Source: Macrostomum hystrix (lineage: Eukaryota; Platyhelminthes; Macrostomidae). Taken from it: 64,000 nt of DNA. The stretch covers positions 744,001-808,000 of the forward strand of contig CATNEN010000011.1 of the NCBI GenBank assembly GCA_950097015.1, given 5' to 3'. A program made the translations under genes and the position numbers. The notes under the pieces were generated by a model that was given only the letters and a program-made list of their open reading frames with translations, was not told the origin of the DNA and made no database searches. Below are positions 14,901 to 27,430 of this stretch, one piece after another; within the stretch, counting starts at the first letter, position 1; each line of letters begins with the position of its first letter.

Positions 14901-16015
14901 GCTTGTCGTGGGCCTTTGAGCATCCGCCGCGGCCGGCCACTCGCGACCCGGGCCTGGCCGAGATGAAGCAGCGCCTGCGTGCTCAGCTTCGGGCGCCTGG
15001 CGCCGACCCGCCGGATTTCGTGCGCCAACTTCGGCGAGCGCTGCACGCCGCTGAGGAGCGACCACGCAACGAGGCTGAAAGAGAGCTGCGGCGACAGCTG
15101 GCCGTGTCAGCAGCTGCAAAGGAAGTGCAGCAGCAGCAGCAGCAGGATCAGCAAGGACTGCAGATTGTCGCCCGAAAATCGAAGATCGGTTCGGCGCCAA
15201 CCGCCATCGATCCGCGGGCGAAAATTATCGGTGAACGCGCCGTTCAATTGGAACGACGTCGACTTCTGGGCGATGATGCCAATGTCGATGAAGATGACGA
15301 CGCTGACGGCATCGCTGAGGCGGCCATCCAAGACGACGACGATTCGGCGCGCGAAGCCGCCGCTCGTCAGGCGGCTCAGCGCAACATTCGCTCAGCCAGC
15401 AGCGTCGGCTTCGCTCGTCTCGCTACCGACAGCCGACGCCGACCGGCCACTGCGACGACGACAAGCGCCACCCAGCAGAGTCGACACAGCGCCAATCTTC
15501 GGTCGCACATTCCGCAGCCAGAGCTGGTCAGGCCGCTGTCTTCCTCGACAGCAGTCAGCGAGCAGCGCCGTCAGCGCCATCCGGTCGCAATGTCGACATC
15601 TTCCTCTCGCCCCGCTACGGCGACAGCTTCAGCTGCGATGACTCCCTCGCCGATGCTGGCGGCAGCTTCGCCATTGGCGCGTCAGGAGGACCTGAAGGCC
15701 CTGCTGGCACTGCGTCGCGCTGCCTTGGCCCAGCAGCGTCGGGACCGAGGAGTTGCGCCACTGTCCAGCAACGCCAACTCGCCGATGATGGATCCATTCA
15801 GGCAGCGAGGCGGCCTGGTGCTCAGGACTCTGTCAGAAACCTCGGTGTACATCGGCGCCATCGAGGCCGAATTTGGCCGACGTCAGGCCGAAGCCGAGGT
15901 GCGCGAAGAGCGTCTCCGGCGTCAGCGTTGGCTGCGCTACGCGCGGTCAGTGTCGATCGGCGACGCGGCCGCCGCTCAGATCGCGTCCCGACCGAAGTCC
16001 GCCGCGTTTTCCTGA
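2579..16015 (+). CDS. FBXW10: F-box/WD40-repeat protein, FBXW10-like (8 exons)
   Basis: Probable substrate adaptor of an SCF (Skp1-Cullin-F-box) ubiquitin ligase: the F-box binds Skp1 and the WD40 propeller recruits targets. Exons: 2579-3100, 3182-4063, 5682-5926, 7329-7660, 7791-7939, 9127-9269, 9971-10129, 14350-16015. All phases agree, giving 1365 codons plus stop. The N-terminus matches FBXW10 in a Cys-rich stretch (CNVCDAC) followed by [11 protein letters not shown]. The F-box lies near residues 411-450 ([20 protein letters not shown]). The family motif [14 protein letters not shown] comes next, then WD40 blades over about residues 555-811 ([28 protein letters not shown]). Exon 2 adds Pro, Ala and Gln runs, including about 15 Gln near residue 365. 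The last exon adds about 530 residues of Arg/Ala/Gln/Ser-rich, probably disordered sequence, making the protein longer than human FBXW10 (about 1050). Donors of introns 1 and 3 are the weak GTTTAG. The start is the first in-frame ATG before the conserved N-terminus. Confidence 0.93.
3752..3796 (+). repeat. Coding CAG (polyglutamine) tract
   Basis: An almost pure CAG run with one CAA interruption inside exon 2 of the FBXW10-like gene encodes about 15 glutamines. It sits between an Ala-rich segment and the F-box. Such tracts are prone to length change. Confidence 0.9.
4641..5258. repeat. 12-bp minisatellite, FBXW10 intron 2
   Basis: About 50 head-to-tail copies of CTATCACACTGT with scattered single-base variants (CACAATG, TCATACTG, GTTTAT). 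Because 12 is a multiple of 3, both strands stay open for over 200 codons; these frames are artefacts. The intron runs 4064-5681. Confidence 0.97.
5981..7303. repeat. 20-bp minisatellite, FBXW10 intron 3
   Basis: About 66 copies of CTCCCCGTCTATCCAACTCT, with recurrent variants CTCCCTGTCT and CTTCCCGTCT. The array fills nearly the whole intron (5927-7328), starting about 55 bases after the donor and ending about 25 bases before the acceptor. One strand stays open for about 500 codons by chance of unit composition. Confidence 0.97.
8115..8975. repeat. 12-bp minisatellite, FBXW10 intron 5
   Basis: Copies of ATACCTGTCTCT, interspersed with variant blocks (ATATCAGCCTTT, ATAGCTGCCTCT) that recur together as longer composite units. 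The array occupies most of the 7940-9126 intron. Confidence 0.95.
9398..9955. repeat. 24/25-bp minisatellite, FBXW10 intron 6
   Basis: About 22 copies built on TGTCACTCACCAATTCACTC plus TAAC or TAGC. Two length classes (CTCACC and CTCAGCC) and two base classes are mixed. The array ends about 15 bases before the exon 7 acceptor at 9970. Confidence 0.95.
10942..11380. repeat. Paired 19-bp and 12-bp minisatellites, FBXW10 intron 7
   Basis: The first part (about 10942-11149) repeats ACAGGTAGATGCTAGTCTA. It changes abruptly to the 12-mer ACAGCTAGTCTA (about 11150-11380), which looks like the 19-mer with GTAGATG deleted. The 12-mer array therefore probably arose from the 19-mer array. Confidence 0.93.
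11940..12003. repeat. GCT/CTG microsatellite in FBXW10 intron 7
   Basis: Imperfect run of CTG/GCT triplets with a few GGT interruptions, followed by ATG triplets. It lies in the long last intron (10130-14349) and is not part of the spliced coding sequence. Confidence 0.85.
12300..13195. repeat. 18-bp minisatellite, FBXW10 intron 7
   Basis: About 50 copies of a unit near TGATCCCTGATCCCCATC, with many variants (CACCTGATCCATGATCCTC, CCCATTTGATCC). A block near 12360-12560 is largely repeated near 12905-13035, so the array also has a longer-range internal duplication. Confidence 0.93.
13196..14349. other. Rest of FBXW10 intron 7
   Basis: Unique intronic sequence between the 18-bp array and exon 8. 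The frame open at 13241-13507 has no recognisable motif. The frame covering exon 8 extends upstream to 14192 across the polypyrimidine tract and acceptor (CTCCGTCAG at 14341-14349); that extension is intronic. Confidence 0.6.
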
Positions 16016-17645
16016 CTGCTCCGCTTCTAAAAGACGTTTTTTCGCACTTCATTTCTTGCTCCAGAAATTTGTAGATACAGAAAATCTCCGTCCGCCAGTG
16101 TGTTTTAAATTTTCGTCACATTTTTGCTTTAATTGTAAATCCTGCTATGATTTCGATAAATTGCTTGTAGATTTTTTAGATAGACTTTTGAACTCCCGAC
16201 CACTTTTAGACTTCTTAAAGTGTTTAGGAAATGTAGAAAAAAAAGTACGAGCAAAAATTAAGCATATACGAGCGTAGTTAAGATTTAGGATTTCTCAATC
16301 TGAAAATTTATATCAGACTTTCGCATCTGAAGAGAATTAGCTATTTTATATCGGGCGTAAGTGCCTTTACATTTAAAGGATTAGATTTCTAAGCGGCATT
16401 TCTACTCGGAATTCTAGGATGTTTTATGTAATTTACTCCCAAAAATGCACGGGGAATATTTCCCTCCGTCTGGGACTACCTATCGGGGATGTCTGAAATG
16501 TGAGTAATTTCAATGTTAGCACTGAAAAATCTCCAAGATAATGGATAATAGATTTGCATATAAATCTAGCACACAAATGCTATGTCATAGATGGCACTGC
16601 ACCGCCATCGCCAATCCGATAATCTTGCGGTGCACTGGCATGAACAAACATTCTTCCCTCTTTCTCCGATTCCCCAAGATTGCCTAATCTCCGGCCCAGC
16701 TCTAAGACTCGATCTTGAGATCGCCCGCGAATCGCGCCTTGTCATTCCAGCATCGATCTCCACCTCTTTGATAAGCGAAGCGAGGCGAGGATCACCCGCG
16801 TCCAGGTGAGGATATTTGATTGGGGAGACAGTCTAGGGAATCCTTCTAATCCTCTTTTAGCCCCCTGGCGAGGCGCCATTTTCAGCCTCCCTTTCAAGTC
16901 TTCGGAATCCCAATCGAGAGGGAGTCCATTGTGCCCAGAAATCCCCGCCCAACGGCCCCCCTGGCATCGTTTTTTGTTGTATTCGACTCGCGGCGAAAAT
17001 CGAACGATTTGAGAAGCTACTCAACTCTAGAGAAGAGTGGGACAGGCTGCTCAAAACTGGCCCGTATACCCAGGAGATGGACGGGGAGCAGCGGACATTG
17101 GACTTCCTCAGCGACGGTCAAGCTCCGCTGGACTTCAGTCAGCTCAGAGGAAGGCAGTGGGAGAGCAAATAGGACTGAGGGCCCCTGCCTACCCGCACTT
17201 CAAGATTGATGACACCGCCAATGGCTTATCAGTTTTCTTCCGCAGTTTTTATTTCCGCTTTTCCTCTTTCTTTCATCTCAATCCCTGGGATGTGTCATCA
17301 GGAATGGGTGTCAGATTGATGCTGCTCCCAACTGGTTGCCGTGCGAGTGGGATTGTATCCCTCCTGTCCTAAAAATCAAATATGTTCTCGTAATTTGCTT
17401 GCACTTTTGCTACAGCTGGGCTGTGCCTAAGCCAATTCTGCGTGCGAATGAATAAACTAGAGAATTTGCGATTCGGTCTGTTGCCTTGGTACACATTTTC
17501 TTAGATTTGAAACTCACGCTGTGCTCGTTTATTTAACAAACTGAATTTATTGCCGAATATAACAACTCTTTAACTCTAAGGATGAATGGAGTACGTTTTC
17601 TAGAAACAGATAAAATGGAAACCCACATAATTCCTTTTAGTCCAC
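16016..17645. other. Spacer after the FBXW10-like gene
   Basis: No gene seen. It should hold the 3' UTR of the FBXW10-like gene. The only clear AATAAA noticed is at about 17450, too far to assign with confidence. Frames near 16566-17372 have no motif. Confidence 0.5.
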
Positions 17646-17649
17646 TATT

Positions 17650-18825
17650 ATCCGTAAAGGATTGATTAGCGATCCATTCCACTCCTTTGATCCAATAGAT
17701 GATAGATTAGCAATCCATTCTACTCATTTGATCCAATAGATGATAGATTAGCAATCCATTCTACTCATTTGATCCAATAGATGATAGATTAGCAATCCAT
17801 TCTACTCATTTGATCTAAAAGATGATAAATTAGCAATCCATTCTACTCCTCTGATCTAATAGATGATAGATTAGCAATCCATTCTACTCCTCTGATCCAA
17901 TAGATAATAGATTAGCGATCCATTCTACTCATTTGATCCAATAGATGATAAATTAGCAATCCATTCTACTCATTTGATCCAATAGATGATAGATTAGCAA
18001 TCCATTCTACTCATTTGATCCAATAGATGATAAATTAGCAATCCATTCTACTCATTTGATCTAAAAGATGATAAATTAGCAATCCATTCTACTCCTCTGA
18101 TCCAATAGATGATAGATTAGCGATCCATTCTACTCATTTGATCCAATAGATGATAGATTAGCAATCCATTCTACTCATTTGATCCAATAGATGATAGATT
18201 AGCAATCCATTCTACTCATTTGATCCAATAGATGATAGGTTAGCAATCCATTCTACTCCTTTGATCCAATAGATGATAGATTAGCAATCCATTCTACTCA
18301 TTTGATCCAATAGATGATAGGTTAGCAATCCATTCTACTCATTTGATCCAATAGATGATAGGTTAGCAATCCATTCTACTCCTTTGATCCAATAGATGAT
18401 AGATTAGCAATCCATTCTACTCATTTGATCCAATAGATGATAGATTAGCGATCCATTCCACTCCTTTGATCCAATAGATGATAGATTAGCAATCCATTCT
18501 ACTCATTTGATCCAATAGATGATAAATTAGCAATCCATTCTACTCATTTGATCCAATAGATGATAGATTAGCAATCCATTCTACTCATTTGATCCAATAG
18601 ATGATAGATTAGCAATCCATTCTACTCATTTGATCCAATAGATGATAAATTAGCAATCCATTCTACTCATTTCATCCAATAGATGATAAATTAGCAATCC
18701 ATTCTACTCATTTGATCCAATAGATGATAGATTAGCAATCCATTCCACTCCTTTGATCCAATAGATGATAGATTAGCAATCCATTCCACTCCTTTGATCC
18801 AATAGATGATAGATTAGCAATCCAT
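17650..18825. repeat. 41-bp minisatellite, intergenic
   Basis: About 28 copies of a 41-bp unit containing GATAGATTAGCAATCCATTC and TACTCATTTGATCCAATA. Variants (GATAAATTAG, CACTCCTTTG, GATCTAAAAG) recur in patches, suggesting block duplication. It lies in the spacer between the FBXW10-like gene and the retrotransposon. Confidence 0.96.
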
Positions 18826-19497
18826 CTTATTCCAATATTACTTGAGTAGAATTGCGATCTACTTGCAGAATAGTGCATTATCAAAAGGACTAGGTTGTGA
18901 TCCAGATCCAAGGCATCAGACAGGCATGACTGAGTCGCCCCGCCTGCAGCCTCGGGCAGGCTATTGATGCCGCGGATGTCTCGCGGGCCCTCTGAAACAA
19001 CACGGCCTGGGTGACTGCGGCTTGACTCTGTTGAATAATAAAACAGCGGAGAAAAAAGTGTGCGGCGGATTCAAGCGCAGGGGGGTGTGCGCTAGGAACT
19101 TGCGTAGTAGCGAATTAATAATTAACGCCAAGGGAGCGGCAGGCATTCCGTCTATCGAAGTCCAATAGATGCCTACGCGATTTCTTATAGAGTGCGTCTA
19201 TAGCTGCAGTGAGCATGAATATTGACCGGCTTTCATCCGAACATTGTCACCTGGTCAAGTCTGAATTCACTCTGCGTCAGATTCAACTTGCCTACTACGC
19301 GGTTTGAGAGGGCCGGATATTGGATGTCATAGCATGGATATAGCTAACTAAATTGTATTTGGTTCGCAGATGCTAAACTGCAATAAAAAGTGATGCCGGT
19401 GTATCGATTCAATGCTGTGTTGACCTTGATTGAATAACTCTATTGGATTGTGCTTTTAACAATAAAGGCTATAAGTTAATAGCTTAGCACAATGCTA
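18826..19497. other. Short spacer between two minisatellites
   Basis: About 670 bases of mixed composition with no supported gene, RNA gene or repeat. A GC-richer patch at about 18930-19150 has no recognisable product. Confidence 0.5.
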
Positions 19498-20560
19498 GTG
19501 AAATCATGAGTTATTGGTGAGTGGATTGCTAGTCTAATCATGACTTATTGGTGAATGGATTGCTAGTCTAATCATGACTTATTGGTGAGTGGATTGCTAG
19601 TCTAATCATGACTTATTGGTGAGTGGATTGCTAGTCTAATCATGACTTATTGGTGAGTGGATTGCTAGTCTAATCATGACTTATTGGTGAGTGGATTGCT
19701 AGTCTAATCATGACTTATTGGTGAAAGGATTGCTAGTCTAATCATGACTTATTGGTGAGTGGATTGCTAGTCTAATCATGACTTATTGGTGAGTGGATTG
19801 CTAGTCTAATCATGAATTATTGGTGAATGGATTGCTAGTCTAATCATTAATTATTGGTGAATGGATTGCTAGTCTAATCATGACTTATTGGTGAGTGGAT
19901 TGCTAGTCTAATCATGACTTATTGGTGAGTGGATTGCTAGTCTAATCATGACTTATTGGTGAGTGGATTGCTAGTCTAATCATGAATTATTGGTGAATGG
20001 ATTGCTAGTCTAATCATGACTTATTGGTGAGTGGATTGCTAGTCTAATCATTAATTATTGGTGAGTGGATTGCTAGTCTAATCATGAATTATTGGTGAGT
20101 GGATTGCTAGTCTAATCATGACTTATTGGTGAGTGGATTGCTAGTCTAATCATGACTTATTGGTGAGTGGATTGCTAGTCTAATCATGACTTATTGGTGA
20201 ATGGATTGCTAGTCTAATCATGAATTATTGGTGAGTGGATTGCTAGTCTAATCATGAATTATTGGTGAGTGGATTGCTAGTCTAATCATGAATTATTGGT
20301 GAGTGGATTGCTAGTCTAATCATGACTTATTGGTGAGTGGATTGCTAGTCTAATCATGACTTATTGGTGAATGGATTGCTAGTCTAATCATGACTTATTG
20401 GTGAATGGATTGCTAGTCTAGTCATGAATTATTGGTGAATGGATTGCTAGTCTAATCATGAATTATTGGTGAATGGATTGCTAGTCTAATCATGACTTAT
20501 TGGTGAATGGATTGCTAGTCTAATCATGACTTATTGGTGAGTGGATTGCTAGTCTAATCA
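19498..20560. repeat. 34-bp minisatellite, intergenic
   Basis: About 31 copies of a 34-bp unit containing GGATTGCTAGTCTAATCATG and ATTGGTGA. Main variants are GTGAGTG/GTGAATG and GACTTATT/GAATTATT. The TGCTAGTCTAA core also occurs in the arrays at 10942-11380. Confidence 0.96.
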
Positions 20561-23500
20561 TCCTGGACTATTTAGCAACAAAGTACTGGCTTTGATGGGA
20601 ACTATTAGTTCTATTTATTGTATTCTCAGAATGCTAAAGTCAGTTAGCTCATCAAATCGGTGGCACCGCATGGCTGACTGCTTCGACCGCGAATGACCAG
20701 CCTTGTGGAAGAAGCTGGCTAGCTCGGGTTAATTAGTGAATTTGTGAATCGCAAAGGATAATGGCTTTGTAAAGCCAGCGGTCGAAGGGAAAGTCAAGGT
20801 GAATTTGTGCTTGCCTGTGTGGCTAAAAAGCGCATAACACACCTACGAGCGTCACAGCACTGGCACATCAAATTGAGCATAGACTCATAAAGATAGGAAA
20901 AAAGTAGAATGAAGCGGGGAGTGCCAGAACCCACTGCGGTTGGCTGAAGCATTGCGTGCGGTCACACATGACAGGCGGGGGATGGGTGGGGTGGTCGACC
21001 CGCCCAGCTCCATCTATGAGTCGCATCTGAGCAGCGTGCCATAATTCCACCGCTCCCCTGTTTCCCCCATCCGACCCCTTAGCCAGAACGCGTCTAAACA
21101 CCTTTTTGATTCTAAGCAAAAGAAGCAATATAGATTCGATCATTGGGTGATTTCTTTGCCTAATCTCACCGGACTAGTCTGCAACACAATGCTTATCAAT
21201 CGGAGAAATAGCTACGACAGGTGAGTGGGCACGTAATCTGGTTCGCTCTTTCGGAGAAAATTACCCAAATCAATCTGCCGAAGCATTTTGGAAATTTGAG
21301 AACAGAGCGGAGCCTCGAGTCACATAATGTGTGACCAGGATAAATGGCTAGCTAAGTAGCTACTCAGTGTAAATACCTAATTTTATCATTATCACTTCTT
21401 CTAATAATAGTACACCGTTCGTGTTGTTGGCTATCAGCTCTAAACTGCATTATGGGCAAATCCATCGACACTATAGTTCAAAAAAGCAACTGGGGGGGGA
21501 GATAATAGTCACACGTCTCCCCCAACCTGCTCATGCAGTCAGATTTTGCTGATTGGCAATGGGCGTTCCTAGATAAAATGTAGTCCTGGTGGGAATACGG
21601 ACTCTGTGAGAAATAACTGTCAGGACTGACAGGTCCTGGGTGGACACTGCACAAACCCACGCGGAAAGCCAGGGTGCATGGATGAGTTGTGATGACGAGT
21701 GATCTCTGCATTATTTTATAATGTACGCTTAGGGCCAGCAATCAGGCTAAGCTATCAGTCCCCCCATAATTTTATTGCCAGAATCAATGTGAGGGTCAAT
21801 ATAATAGAGGCAGGAACTATGTTAAAAATGATGGCGTGCCGTGTGCAATTATCTTAGATTAAAACACTTCTGTTAATGAAAGAAATAAATGATAAGTGGA
21901 CCCTGGATCTCACTTTTAACTTGTACATTGTGGCCCTGTACATGGCCTGCACCATCAACCCTACTTTTCTATCCCTCTCGTCCATGATCTTGCACGAGAC
22001 GAGAGCCAATCAGACTCGCTTGAACTTGAAGAGGTTTTCTAGATAACTGTAAGTGTTCCAATTTATTGCCAGAATGAGTATGACTACAGCTTGGGCTTAA
22101 GGTAATTAATATGACATTACATAGTTATGATAAAGATTAAATTTAACTTAAACTTAACTTAAATTTAAATTAAGTTTAAACTGAGAATTCCACAAAAAAG
22201 CAATCCCATTTTTCTATCCCCTCTTCCGATAGCTGGCAAAAGCTGAAGACCAATCAGAAACGATTGACCTTGGAGTAGGCTTTATGGAAATTTTAACTTA
22301 GTTTTCAGCTGTTGCGGGCTAATATCTTTCAGTTGAAATCGATAGTATCACCTGCAGATAAATGCATGCAATAAAACAAAAAATAATGGATAGCTATAAT
22401 GAAACGATAAAATTGACGTTTTACAGACTTAAAAAAATCGATCTCATTTTTTCTTTGTCAGTCAGAGCAGATTGACCACAACATTATCCCGCGCCTAGAT
22501 CAGAATGAAGGCATGCAGAAGAGAAATAGCATTGCCAGTTTGTTTTCCCTTGGAAAGTTGAGTCGACTTCTCATCTTGCAACGCATTGTGCCCCATCACC
22601 CATCGCGATCGCTGAAAGTCCAGACCGGCTCAGCCGGACAGACTACTATACAAATCTCTGATGGGACTTTCTCCCATCATATACTACACTAAGCCAATGG
22701 TCTCTTCCCAGTACTTGAGCAGGCCCACCCTAGGGCATTGAGAAGGTCGGGTTGGGCGAAGGAAGCCAACCTTCAAGATGGGTTAATTGAAAACTGCATC
22801 TCCTCTCCCTCCCTATTGCCTCTAGGAACTCCCATTATAGAGAGGCCTGGCGCATGAAAAGATTGCGCACAGGAGAGCTCTAGAGAGATTTTTTCAACTA
22901 AAAACTGCCGAGGAAAAGGTTTCAAGCATTAAGTCAGGGCAAAGCCGACCATTGGGATCCGATTTTGAGTAACTCTTTATCACCCACTCTTACTGTTCTC
23001 TCTTGCCCTTTCTAATACGACCCTCGGTTGCCCTTGAGCGATAACTAATTGGCTGATGAGGCTCCGGCATTGCGGCAAACTCCCCTCCTGGAACTTAAAG
23101 CAGATGCAAGTCCCATTAGAGAGCTATTCTTTTTCCAAGAGTCTAGCGAAAACTCACGACAAAATCACGCCACTCGCAGACTGCCATATAGAATGAGGAA
23201 AGCGCAGAAGAGTTGAAAGCAATAATCTGCGTGACTCGCACTTTTCTGCGGTCACCTGCCGCTCCGCTCGCCATCTGGCAAGAGGGGCGCGGCCCACAAG
23301 AACTTTAACCAACCAATCCCCCTCACAACGGCCCAGGAAAGTCTTGAGTTGCAAAAAAACCGCAGTCAGCCACTAAAACTCGTCTCGTGGCCTGGCAGCG
23401 TGAGTGCGTGTGTTGTGTGTGTGAGGGAACTGAGAGGGCCAGAGATGGGAAAGAGAGTTTGAGGTCTGATCTGAATTTCTGCCGGGATGTCCGACCCTCC

Positions 23501-24749
23501 CGGAAGCGGTTGAGAAAGAATGAAAGCGTGAGAGGTAGAGGGAGATGGGGGAGAGCGACGCAGACTGCAGAACAAACTTTTCTAAGCTGGTCTCAGCTCT
23601 CACTGCGTGGCTGGCATTCACTCCGCTGTGTTTGTGCTACAGAGCGTCTCCCACCCCACCTGCCCACCTGCCCTCGCTACCGGAGTCGAGGTGCGGGACT
23701 CAGTTTTCTGACCCATTGTTCCCAAGCTTTGAAAAGTCCCCCATCCATGGTTCACAAAGCAATCTGCACATCTGCTTCTAGACTTTTTCCCTTCTAAAGC
23801 TCGTGACAGGAAATCTCGCGACGCGGGAAAATGGGAAGAATGGGGGCAGTGCCCCCGCAACACAAGGATGTGGATGAGGGGACAGTTCTCCTCTAGCTAC
23901 CTATGGTGCAGATTAAAACAACGGATCCTAACAAGCGAGTGTTTTGTTGTCGCATTCTGTCAGACCTATGACTGTCAAAAGAAACATGCTTTTCAATTGT
24001 ACTGTAGCTGTGGTCTGTCGAGATTTCCTGGTGACCAAAACTGCCTCTGTATTTGACGTTTGAGTTGTCCAGTGTCCTGTCTTTCTGTCTCAAACTCGAG
24101 TGTGTGTTTGCAGGAAGCTTCATACGAGTATGGAACCTACGTAAGTTCTGTAAGATTAAAAAAATCCGTTTATACTTTTGTAATTCTGTGACTCTGCCAG
24201 TAGGGCCATATGTGTTGGCTGTTCTGTTCTATCCTCAGCAAGCCAATGCGAGCAACTAGTTCTAACCAGTTTCGAATGATTCACGAATCAAAACACTCGA
24301 TCAAATAAATGAACAATACTCTTGAAGTACTACTTGATCCGACTTGATTCGAGTTCAGTTAGTTTAGTTAGAAAAATGAGTGAATGATTCTATAGAATTA
24401 TTGATTCGAGCCGTTGTGTCATGTGATTTCAATCATGTGCTTATTCAATTGGGCTTCACTTGTTCCTAGTTCAATCAATTGGTTCAGTAGGCATTCAGAG
24501 GTTGCATAGGACTTTGTTTCAACTTGTAGCAATTCTTCAACACCCGACGACTAAAGCCATGCAGCTTCGTGTTACTCACAGTAGTTTCAACCTTCTCAAG
24601 GTTTGAAACCTCTAAGCATTGGCACAGCGTAACTCCTGTTTCAACCAATGAAGACAGATACTCAACTCTACGAGAGTAGTTTGAGCGAATGCAATTCGCC
24701 AGGACATAAGAGCTGAGGCTAACTCTATCTCCCCATCTTCGAACATCTT
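20561..24749. other. Unannotated spacer, partly GC-richer
   Basis: About 4.2 kb with no supported gene on either strand. The longest frames (20868-21143, 21478-21741, 23387-23797 and their shadows) carry no family motif and no phase-matched splice partner. The stretch at 22500-23850 is richer in GC than typical spacer here and might be a regulatory region or an old degraded repeat. Confidence 0.4.
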
Positions 24750-24958
24750 TGTCGTAGTTTGCACGAAGCGGTCTAACGAACGAACTTTGTTCGAGCAGTA
24801 AAGAGAATTTATTCTAGCATACTCGTAGCAATTAACATAAGTGAGAGGCTGAGAACGAAAGCTTAAGAATGTATAGTCGGTTGCTAACATTGACATTACA
24901 AGGAAATGTTTTGGGTACAGTGCAACAACGCTAGCTCTAGCTAGCAGCCACAACCACA
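24750..24958 (-). repeat. 3' LTR of the Ty3/gypsy element
   Basis: 209 bp, matching the copy at 28492-28701 over most of its length. On the minus strand it begins TGTGGTTGTGG and ends AAACTACGACA. A purine-rich stretch (GATGGGGA) just before it on the minus strand is the likely polypurine tract. Confidence 0.93.
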
Positions 24959-25009
24959 TGTCCCCATCTGCAAAGGGAGAATGTGGTAAAACATTAAAAC
25001 AAACAAACT

Positions 25010-26158
25010 TTAAGAACTAGCTAGTAGACTTCGCAAAATCAGTGAAATAACGCGATCACGAGTCCGAGCCCATGTCACAAAGCGATTTGGGGGGATTCCA
25101 CACCCTAGTGCTTCTTCTCGTCGAATCTCCTCTTCTTCCTCGCCGGCTTCAGAGGCAGGAGCCAGCGGGCAGAATTGAACGTTTGCAGCCAGTTGCAGTT
25201 TGATGCCCGTCACTAGCCAGGAAGTGTTGCGCCCCTGCGACATCAAGAACTCAGCTCGAGAGCTGGTGGTGTCGCTGTGGGCCTTGTTATGCTCCGCGTC
25301 GCCCTGCTGAAAGGTGGAGACCACCGGAACTCGAAGTCGCCGTCCTAGCACGAGCTTGGCAGGTGTTCGTCCGCGTGAAGTTGAAGAATTGCGATGATGT
25401 AACAGAGCCTTCTGCAAAAAGGCGATAAAGCTGCCATGTGTTAGACGCTGGGTCCATGCCTGCAAGGCCTTCTTGATAGTCTGGACGGCTCGCCCGGCTG
25501 CACCATTAGAAGGGGAATATGGAGGTCTCTCCATCTTACGAGCACCGTTCTTTTCCAACCAGGCCTATAGTGGAGCCGAAGTGAACTCCGCTGCGTTGTC
25601 CGATTCAACCAGCTCCGGAACACCAAAGCGAGTAAAAACTGTTCGCAACGAGTTGATGACACTGTCTGCTGATCCGTCTTTTGTCGGGAAAGCTTCTATC
25701 CAGCCAGAGTACGCATCAACCACGATGAGGATGTTGCCAACGGCTGGTACAAAAGCCCAGTCCATGTGCACTCTTTGAAATGGAGCCAAGTGGAAAGTGG
25801 CCAAGTGTCCCGAGTTTTTTGCAGACGAGGTCTTAACTGAGTGCATGCTGGGCATTGATAAACAAATTGCTCTAAAGGCTGCCTCTGCTTGTGTGCAGTC
25901 TCGCCAGTCACCAGACCGAATGCGGCAAACTATTCGTTCAAGGAGTCTTTCTGACTCAATCTCGGATACTATTCTGTGTGGATCGCTTGTTGTGGATTCA
26001 AAGGCAGTACAGTTTACCGCGCAAAAGGTGCTGCTAGGCTCAAGATACGCGTTTTCGAACCGGAGTCGGAAGAGCGCGTCGGCATGAGGAATTTTTGCCC
26101 CTTGTTCGTATTCCGGAGTGAAATCGAATTGCATTAGAAACAGCTGACAGCTGCCCAT
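25010..26158 (-). pseudogene. Integrase region (broken)
   Basis: The zinc-binding part leaves a CPAC remnant near 25860, in a different frame from the core. The core carries the first aspartate (VHMDWA) and second aspartate (ESDNAAEF). The third catalytic residue lies in PSNGAAGRAV, where the family has NGxxE, so the catalytic glutamate appears to be glycine. A frame break separates the second aspartate from this motif. Confidence 0.85.
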
Positions 26159-26269
26159 CGGCTGATTCTGGAAGAGGTCTCAATGAAATGCTGCCACCAA
26201 AGAGGCGAAGCAACGGTTGGTGAGCAGTTCCAATCGGGAATTTTCTGCCTTGCAGATAGTGTTTAAGCC

Positions 26270-27430
26270 TTATGGATTGCCCAGAAAGTCGCCAGGGCTT
26301 CTCGTTCGATGTTTGAGTACGATGTTAGCTTCTGTGGATGAGAGAGTCCTGGATATGTAAATCATGGGGTGCCCATCCTGGGTCAAAACAGCAGCAGGCG
26401 TGCCTTTGGAGGCGTCAGTGGTGAGAGTGGCCTCTTTTTTGAGGCTGTATGGCTCCACCACAGGACTGGATGAGATTTCTCGCTTGAGCCACTCAAAAAT
26501 GCAAACACACTCGTCGGACCAGACAAATGGTAAGTTTCACTTTCGTAGGCCGCTAAGTGTAGCGACTTTGGCGGGGAAATTTGGTATCATACGGCCAAAA
26601 AAATTACTAGGCCAAGGAACAGCTTAACTTCCGTCTTGGAGCTGGAAGCGGCGATATGACGAATCTTGTCAACTAGACGGTCATCAGGCTGAATTCCAGA
26701 TGCGGAGATTTTGAATCCAAGAAAGGAAATTTCATCGCATATATTAATAGATTTGCTTTCGTTGATGGTCATATTTTTTCTCTGCGAGCCTGGTTTTGAC
26801 CGCATTCAGCCGCTTCCCTAGTGCTTTGGAATTCTCTGCAAAGACTAGGACATGATCTTGGTAGACAAGGATGCCCTTGAGGTCAGATAAAATACTCTCC
26901 ATGGCTCTTTGGAAAATGAAGGAGGCATTTTTCATGCTCATTTGTAGGCGTTTGACACGGTAGAGGCCGCGTGAAGGATCACTGACAGTTCCTCCGTAGA
27001 TTCATCGAGTGCTATTCGCCAATAGGCAGAGCGCAAGTCTACCTTCGGAAACATTTTAGCGTTCTTGAGCTTGGCAAACAGGTGCTCAATCGAAGGGACT
27101 CTTTGGTAAGACTCCGACTTGATTTTCCCATTGATGGCAGCAAGCCATCTTTCTTCTTAACCCAAACAACAGGCAATGCGTTGCTTACCGGGCCCTCCCT
27201 CAATGGGCTCGATGACGCCCAACTGCTGCAGTCTCTCTAGCTCGGCATTCACTTGCGGCTCCAGTGCAAGTGGAACTGGGCGAGCGCGATGCCCTTTGAT
27301 GCCCTTCATGGTCGGCAGTGGTTCATTGGTAGGCGCAGCTGTGGCAGTGGTGGCTGCGTGGAATGCGGCGTCGCCATCTAGAAGATTGCGTCCTACCAGG
27401 CCAAATGTCTTTGAAGATGACACCACCATC
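26270..27430 (-). pseudogene. Reverse transcriptase and RNase H region (broken)
   Basis: The start of the reverse transcriptase is seen near 27430-27157 (LERLQQLGVIEPIEGG). The polymerase active site near 26870 reads YQDH where the family has YxDD, losing one metal-binding aspartate. RNase H begins near 26430 (LTTDASKGTPAAVLTQDG). These blocks are in different frames and separated by stops. Confidence 0.85.

Noticed and set aside
23387-23797. 136-codon frame in the GC-richer spacer
   Set aside because: Low-complexity Arg/Ser-rich translation, with overlapping frames of similar length on the other strand and no splice partner or motif.
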